Assembly (NCBI GenBank): GCA_038227745.1
Contig: JBBRPS010000406.1
Location: 1 to 9,186 of the forward strand
Reading direction: 5' to 3'
Length of the DNA: 9,186 bases
Origin: DASPXY01 sp038227745
GTDB lineage: Bacteria; Planctomycetota; Planctomycetia; Gemmatales; Gemmataceae
Below are positions 4,695-9,186 of this stretch, one piece after another. Positions within the stretch are counted from its first letter, which is position 1. The number at the start of each line of letters is the position of its first letter. Below the pieces are notes generated by a model. That model had not been told where the DNA came from. It saw nothing but the letters and a program-made list of their open reading frames with translations, and made no database searches. A program made the position numbers and the translations under genes.

Positions 4695-7643
4695 ATGAGA
4701 GACAGCACCGACTTCACCGAATTCAAGCGCCAGGCGCTCGCCGCCCACCTGGGGCGCCACCTCCGGGGCGAAGTCCGCTTCGACGCCACCAGCCGCCGCC
4801 TCTACAGCACCGACGCCAGCATCTACCAGATCGAGCCGCTCGGCGTGGTCCTGCCGCAAACGGTCGAGGACCTGCACGCCGCCGTGCAGATCGCGACAGA
4901 GATGCGCGTGCCGATCACCGCACGCGGCGGCGGCACCAGCCTGTCGGGCCAGTCCATCGGCCCCGGCCTCGTCATCGACTGCAGCAAGTACCTCAACCAG
5001 ATCCTGGCCATCGACGCCGCCGGCCGCACGGCGCGCGTCCAGCCCGGCGTCGTCCTCGACCAGTTGAACCGCGCCGCCGCCGAGCACGGCCTGCAGTTCG
5101 GCCCGGACGTCGCCACCGCCAGCCGCGCCAACCTGGGCGGCATGATCGGCAACAACTCCGCCGGCGCCCGCTCGATCGTCTACGGCAAGACCTGCGACCA
5201 CGTGCGCCGCCTCGGCGTCATCCTCGCCGACGGCACGCGCACGGAGTTCGGCCCCCTCACCCCGGCCGAGTGGGAGCGGAAAGCGTCCCAGCGGACCTTT
5301 GAGGGCTCGATTTACCGCACGGTGCCGCAGGTCGTCCTCGAAAACGCCGCCGAGATCCGCCGCCGTTTCCCGCGCGTCCTCCGCCGCGTCAGCGGCTACA
5401 ACCTCGACCTGCTCCTCGACCAACTCGCCGGGCCGTCCGTCCAGGGACCGCCCGAGGGCAACGGCGGCCACGGACTCAAGGGCGCCGGCCTGGTGCCGCT
5501 GGTCGTCGGCAGCGAGGGTACGCTCGCCGTCGTCACCGAGGCGGAGGTTGCCCTGGTGCCGCGGCCGGCGGTGCGCGGGCTGCTGGTGCCACAGTTCGCC
5601 TCGCTCCGCGCCGCCATGGACGCGCTGGCCGCCTGCCTGGAGGGCCGCCCTTCGGCGGTCGAGCTGATGGACGAGATGCTGCTCGACCTGGCCCGCGGCA
5701 ACCTGTCGTTGAAGGACACGATGGCCGCGGTGGAGGGCCGGCCGGCGGCGCTGTTCATGGTCGAGTTCAGCGGTGACGACGAGGCCGAGGTCGCCGACCG
5801 TATCGAGCGGCTGCGGCGCCGCCTGCGCGACGCCCCCGGCGTGACGGCCGTGGTGACGGCCCTCGACCCGGCCCTGCGTAACCCGCTGTGGAACCTGCGC
5901 AGCGCCGCCGTGCCGCTGCTGCTCGGCGTGCCCGGCGACCGCAAGCCCGTCGCGTTCGTCGAGGACACCGCCGTCGCACCGGAGCACCTGCCGGAGTTCG
6001 TCGCGCGCTTCCAGGAGGTGCTGCGCCGCCACGGCACCAGCGGCTCGTTCTACGGCCACGCCAGCGTCGGCTGCCTGCACATCCGCCCCGTGCTGAACCT
6101 GAAGGACGGCGAGGATGTGGCGCGGATGCGGCGCATCATGGAGGACGTTAGCGACCTGGTACTGGAGTTCGGCGGCGCCCTGAGCGGGGAGCACGGCGAC
6201 GGCCTGGCGCGCAGCGAGTGGAACCGCAAGATGTTCGGCGAGCAGGTCTACCAGGCCTTCCGCCGCGTCAAGCAGGCGTTCGACCCGGACAACCTCCTCA
6301 ACCCCGGCAAGGTCGTGGACGCGCCGCCGATGACCGGGCAGCTGCGCTACGGCCCCGGCTACGCCCCCGCGGAGCCGCCGACGCTGTTCGATCACGGCAA
6401 GCAGGAGGGCTTCGTCCGCGCGGTCGAGCTGTGCAACGGTTCGGGCGTGTGCCGCAAGCTGCAGGGCGGGACGATGTGCCCGTCGTTCCGGGCGACGCGC
6501 GACGAGAAGGACAGCACGCGCGGGCGGGCCAACGCGCTGCGGCTGGCGCTGGCGGGCGAGGGGCCGGTGAAGGGGATGCGTGCCCCGTGGGTCCACGAGG
6601 TGCTCGACCTGTGCCTGATGTGCAAGGCGTGCAAGGCGGAGTGCCCGAGCAACGTGGACATGGCCAAGCTCAAGAGCGAGTTCCTGAGCGCCTATTACCT
6701 CACCCGGCCGCGGCCGCTCGGGCACCGGCTGCTGGCCCGCGTCCACCAACTCAATCGACTGGGGGCGCTGGCGGCGCCGCTGGTCAACTGGCTGCAGGGG
6801 CGGCGCCTGGTGCGCTGGCTGCTGGAGAAGCTGGGCGGCATCGATCGGCGCCGCAGCCTGCCGCCGCTGTACGCGCGGCACTTCCGCCGCTGGTTTGCAC
6901 GGCACCGACCGGCGCCGGGCGCCGGGCGGGCGGGCCGCGTCATCCTGCTCGACGACTGTTTCACGACGTTCAACGAGCCGGAGGTCGGCCGGGCCGCGGT
7001 GCGCGTGCTGGAGGTGGCTGGGTACGCGGTCGAGCGGGCTGGCCTGACGTGCTGCTGCCGGCCGATGATCAGCAAGGGCTTCCTGCCGCAGGCCCGCGAC
7101 CTGATCCACGCCCAGGCGCCGGCCCTGGCGGCACGTGTCGCGGACGGCACTCCCGTCCTGGGCCTGGAGCCGAGCTGCCTTCTGACGCTGGCCGACGAAT
7201 GGCCCGAACTGGTTCCGGGGCGGGATACCCTCCGCATCGCCGCGGCGGCGCACCTGGCCGACGGTTGGCTGGCGGGTGAGGTGCGGGCGGGGCACTGCGA
7301 ATTGAAGCTCCGCAAGCGAGAGGAAAAGTGTCTGGTGCACGGGCACTGTCACCAGAAGGCGCTGGTGGGCACCGGCGGGACGGCGGCGGCGCTGCGGCTG
7401 GTGCCGGGGCTGCAGGTGCAGGTGCTGGACGCGGGCTGCTGCGGCATGGCGGGCTCGTTCGGCTTCGAGACGGAGCACTACGACCTGAGCGTGGCCATCG
7501 CCAATCTGGAGCTGCTGCCGGCGCTGAAGGCCGAGCCGGAGGCCGAGGTGGTGGCGCCCGGGACCTCCTGCCGGCACCAGATCCGCGACCTCGCCGACCG
7601 CCGAGCGCTGCACCCGCTGGAACTACTGGCAGCGCAGCTCTAA
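4695..7643 (+). CDS. FAD-binding and (4Fe-4S)-binding oxidoreductase, YdiJ-like (2-hydroxyacid dehydrogenase)
   Basis: 982 residues, close to YdiJ of E. coli (about 1018). An N-terminal PCMH-type FAD domain has RGGGTSLSGQS (77-87) and LGGMIGNNSAGARS. The FAD oxidase C-terminal domain has GHASVGCLHIRP and SGEHGDG (497-503), ending with LLNPGKVV. A ferredoxin-like part has C580, C586 and C595-P, then the full CLMCKACKAECP motif (C640, C643, C646, C650). The cysteine-rich CCG-type region has CCCRP (786-788), HGHCHQK (from 882) and AGCCGMAG (C915-C916). Such GlcD-GlcF fusions oxidise D-2-hydroxy acids (D-2-hydroxyglutarate, D-lactate or glycolate) and pass electrons through Fe-S centres to a membrane or soluble acceptor; the exact substrate cannot be told here. 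ATG at 4695 is preferred to GTG at 4674, which lies in the hairpin. No ribosome site is visible. It may be read together with trpS. Confidence 0.95.
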   Translation: MRDSTDFTEFKRQALAAHLGRHLRGEVRFDATSRRLYSTDASIYQIEPLGVVLPQTVEDLHAAVQIATEMRVPITARGGGTSLSGQSIGPGLVIDCSKYLNQILAIDAAGRTARVQPGVVLDQLNRAAAEHGLQFGPDVATASRANLGGMIGNNSAGARSIVYGKTCDHVRRLGVILADGTRTEFGPLTPAEWERKASQRTFEGSIYRTVPQVVLENAAEIRRRFPRVLRRVSGYNLDLLLDQLAGPSVQGPPEGNGGHGLKGAGLVPLVVGSEGTLAVVTEAEVALVPRPAVRGLLVPQFASLRAAMDALAACLEGRPSAVELMDEMLLDLARGNLSLKDTMAAVEGRPAALFMVEFSGDDEAEVADRIERLRRRLRDAPGVTAVVTALDPALRNPLWNLRSAAVPLLLGVPGDRKPVAFVEDTAVAPEHLPEFVARFQEVLRRHGTSGSFYGHASVGCLHIRPVLNLKDGEDVARMRRIMEDVSDLVLEFGGALSGEHGDGLARSEWNRKMFGEQVYQAFRRVKQAFDPDNLLNPGKVVDAPPMTGQLRYGPGYAPAEPPTLFDHGKQEGFVRAVELCNGSGVCRKLQGGTMCPSFRATRDEKDSTRGRANALRLALAGEGPVKGMRAPWVHEVLDLCLMCKACKAECPSNVDMAKLKSEFLSAYYLTRPRPLGHRLLARVHQLNRLGALAAPLVNWLQGRRLVRWLLEKLGGIDRRRSLPPLYARHFRRWFARHRPAPGAGRAGRVILLDDCFTTFNEPEVGRAAVRVLEVAGYAVERAGLTCCCRPMISKGFLPQARDLIHAQAPALAARVADGTPVLGLEPSCLLTLADEWPELVPGRDTLRIAAAAHLADGWLAGEVRAGHCELKLRKREEKCLVHGHCHQKALVGTGGTAAALRLVPGLQVQVLDAGCCGMAGSFGFETEHYDLSVAIANLELLPALKAEPEAEVVAPGTSCRHQIRDLADRRALHPLELLAAQL

Positions 7644-7713
7644 TACAGGAACTCGGTGAGGCTGTCGCGAGCTGGATGGAAACGATCGCTTGATAAAGTC
7701 GCGTGTTCGGGAC

Positions 7714-7747
7714 GGGGCGCCGCGCTACCGTGGCAGCGCGGCGCCCC
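7714..7747 (+). terminator. Strong GC hairpin after the FAD/Fe-S gene
   Basis: Bases 7714-7726 pair perfectly with 7735-7747 (13 bp, 8-nt loop), 70 bases beyond the stop at 7643. There is no T-run. A second inverted pair, CGCCGTGC (7750-7757) with GCACGGCG (7793-7800), follows directly. A transcript end or an interspersed structured repeat are both possible. Confidence 0.45.
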
Positions 7748-7830
7748 ATCGCCGTGCGGCCCTACCGTTGTGCTTCGCGGAACTTTCTGGCTGCACGGCG
7801 TGCCGCCCGATTGGGGGCAGGTGGCTCTTC

Positions 7831-7973
7831 GGGGAGAAAAGGTGTCAAGAACGAATGGCACTGTCGAAGGGTCAGAATTCGTAAAACTGGGGAAGATGGG
7901 TAGCTACCCATCTTCTGTGTTGCCAGAAAACTGGCTTCGCCAGAGCCATTCTCCCCTGACACCTTTTCTCCCC
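7831..7973. repeat. 143-bp near-palindromic MITE-like element
   Basis: The ends (7831-7847 and 7957-7973) are perfect 17-bp inverted repeats (GGGGAGAAAAGGTGTCA). After a short mismatch the symmetry resumes with GAATGGC/GCCATTC, and the centre (7893-7914) is a perfect 22-bp palindrome. The whole element can fold into one long imperfect hairpin. There is no coding gene inside and no obvious target-site duplication. It differs in sequence from the 1367-1516 element. Confidence 0.65.
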
Positions 7974-8147
7974 CGCCGGCGCGGAGAGCCTCGGGGCAAC
8001 AGCGGTTGAAGTCCGCCCCGAGGTTCCCCGGGTTCGGGTTGCCGCTGTCCAGCTTGCGCCCGAATCGGAATGCAGCTCCCTGCAGAGACCCTGGAACTCC
8101 GAGCTGACCAGGATCGAAAGTATTCCTGGACTCGATGTTCGCCGGGG
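7974..8147. other. Intergenic sequence with no recognised feature
   Basis: Between the palindromic element and the hydrolase promoter region I see no gene with family resemblance, start site or codon bias. Open frames on the minus strand here run into the neighbouring repeat and look accidental. Confidence 0.4.
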
Positions 8148-8176
8148 CTGACGCCCTCGGCTCGTCATTGTATTGT
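8148..8176 (+). promoter_or_regulatory. Possible weak promoter for the hydrolase gene
   Basis: CTGACG (8148-8153) and TATTGT (8171-8176) are 17 bases apart in a locally AT-richer stretch, about 60 bases before the ATG at 8235. Both boxes deviate from consensus, so this is only a candidate. Confidence 0.25.
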
Positions 8177-8234
8177 TTCGAGGAAGGCTCCCACGCGGGA
8201 ACCACTTCCACCCAAATCGTCTGGACTCACCGCC

Positions 8235-9186
8235 ATGCACCGTCGCACCCTCGGCGTCGTCACCGCCCTCCTGTTCGCCCACGCCGGCGCGCGGGCCGAC
8301 CCGCCCCCGAAGTCCATCCCCGCCGCCCCGTCCGAGAGGCGCCCGGCCTGGGTCGAGGCGCTGTTCAAGAGCTTCCAGACCGTCCCGGCCAAGCGCCTCC
8401 GGCTGACCGACTCCGTCCTGGTCCCCGTCCCCGGGCAGAAGAAGCCGGCGGCGAAGGCACTCGTGTCCTTCACCTACCGTGACGCGCAGGGCAAAGAGAA
8501 GGAGGCCAGGGCGACCGTCTACCTGCCGCAGGCGATCGAGGCGGACGCGAAGGCCAAGGTCCCGCTGTTCTTCGCCGCGGGATACCCGGACGACTCTGCC
8601 GCGCTGGCCCAGGTGCGGCGCGGGTGGGCCGCCGTCACGCCGCGCGACCTGGAGGCGAACCCGCTAGTCCGTACCGCCAACCCCGACATCGCCTTGCTGC
8701 ACATCGCCCGCGCGTTGCCCTTCGTGGACGACACCCGCGTTGTCATCGGCGGCAACAGCGCAGGCGGCTGGATGACCCTGCTGCTGGCGGCCGAGACGTT
8801 CCCGCTGGGCGGCGCCGCGGCCGGCGCCCCGCCGGTCAACCTGGGCTACAACGGGGCTTATTTCTTCAAGCAGAAGGACCTCGCCACGACCCCGCGGCAG
8901 GGGGAAACGAAGCCTCGGGTGCCCGTCCTGTCCGTCGTCCTGCAGCTCCTCGATCCGATGAGGAAGGTGTACGGCGAGGACTACGGGGACGAGACGTGGT
9001 TCAGGCATTCCCCCGTCGCGCACGTTTCGACCATCACCGCCCCGGTTTCTGTCTGGTTCTCGACCGCCGACGTGCTGGTGCCCATCGATCAGGTCGGCGC
9101 GAAGTGGGTCAGGCCGTTCGACAAGAAGCAGTTCCCCGAGGGGTTCACGATGAGCCCCGAGAAGCTGACCAGGACCCGGGAAGGCC
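8235..9186 (+). CDS. Secreted alpha/beta hydrolase (esterase/peptidase-like), 3' end cut by window
   Basis: An open frame of 317 complete codons runs to the window edge without a stop. Residues 1-21 are a Sec signal peptide (MHRR, then a hydrophobic core LGVVTALLFA, ending A-R-A before D22), so the enzyme is exported. The mature part has a strand VPLFFAAGYP, then VVIGGNSAGGWM with the nucleophile elbow G-N-S175-A-G, and VWFSTADVLVP where D279 sits in the usual place of the catalytic acid before VP, as in dienelactone-hydrolase and prolyl-oligopeptidase-like folds. The catalytic His is expected after the cut. Substrate unknown; an ester or peptide is likely from the family. No Shine-Dalgarno is seen; the start is set by the signal peptide. 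The nearest gene upstream is nearly 600 bases away, so it probably has its own promoter. Confidence 0.85.
   Translation, partial: MHRRTLGVVTALLFAHAGARADPPPKSIPAAPSERRPAWVEALFKSFQTVPAKRLRLTDSVLVPVPGQKKPAAKALVSFTYRDAQGKEKEARATVYLPQAIEADAKAKVPLFFAAGYPDDSAALAQVRRGWAAVTPRDLEANPLVRTANPDIALLHIARALPFVDDTRVVIGGNSAGGWMTLLLAAETFPLGGAAAGAPPVNLGYNGAYFFKQKDLATTPRQGETKPRVPVLSVVLQLLDPMRKVYGEDYGDETWFRHSPVAHVSTITAPVSVWFSTADVLVPIDQVGAKWVRPFDKKQFPEGFTMSPEKLTRTREG

Noticed and set aside
3492..7613. A very long open frame on the minus strand (over 1,300 codons).
   Set aside because: It lies opposite trpS and the YdiJ-like gene, has Arg/Ala/Gly-rich sequence without domains, and arises because G/C third positions remove stop codons on the other strand.
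7762..8282. Minus-strand open frames upstream of the hydrolase.
   Set aside because: They span the near-palindromic element and non-coding spacer, and have no recognisable domain or codon pattern.
8135..8482. Open frame starting MFAGADAL over the hydrolase start.
   Set aside because: It is in a different frame from the continuous 317-codon frame that has a signal peptide and a GNSAG motif.

Overview
The window is GC-rich bacterial chromosomal DNA. It most likely comes from a planctomycete close to Gemmata: there is a short secreted or membrane protein starting with a CxxC...CxxC zinc ribbon, few Shine-Dalgarno sites, extreme G/C at third codon positions, and many long perfect palindromes between genes. 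The assignment is inferred from style, not from any database match.

Bases 1-1415 hold a dense tRNA array on the + strand. A strong terminator (11-49) precedes it and a second terminator-like hairpin (1372-1415) closes it. I can fold eleven clean cloverleaf genes: Gly(CCC), Pro(CGG), Ser(CGA), Glu(CTC), Arg(GCG), Arg(CCG), Lys(CTT), Thr(CGT), Cys(GCA), Phe(GAA) and Gly(GCC). A twelfth, Arg(TCG), has a damaged acceptor stem. None of them encodes CCA. Seven of the twelve anticodons begin with C and therefore read G-ending codons. Between Gly(CCC) and Pro lies a strange pair of half-tRNAs in reversed order: a 3' half that does end in CCA, followed by a 5' half whose acceptor strand is complementary to it. 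This would be a circularly permuted tRNA if it is real, and it is the most unusual thing in the window. Fragments resembling parts of this unit recur after Gly(GCC).

Bases 1367-1700 are gene-free and repeat-rich: a 150-bp element with 26-bp terminal inverted repeats, a further hairpin, and at the end a good sigma-70-type promoter. From 1801 there is a zinc-ribbon, single-transmembrane protein with a Pro/Phe repeat tail. It converges, across a perfect 32-nt palindrome, on a minus-strand gene for a protein that looks like two winged-helix domains joined by a coiled coil. Divergent from that gene is trpS (tryptophanyl-tRNA synthetase). The start codons of both divergent genes are embedded in inverted copies of one short CGGAC-type repeat. 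A hairpin separates trpS from a 982-residue YdiJ-type fusion of an FAD-linked oxidase with a ferredoxin-like Fe-S and cysteine-rich module, which oxidises a 2-hydroxy acid.

Bases 7644-8234 are intergenic, with a 13-bp-arm hairpin and a 143-bp near-palindromic, MITE-like element. The window ends inside a secreted alpha/beta hydrolase (8235 onward) whose GxSxG serine and likely acid residue are present, but whose catalytic histidine would lie outside. Apart from translation (tRNAs, TrpS), the genes do not form an obvious pathway.
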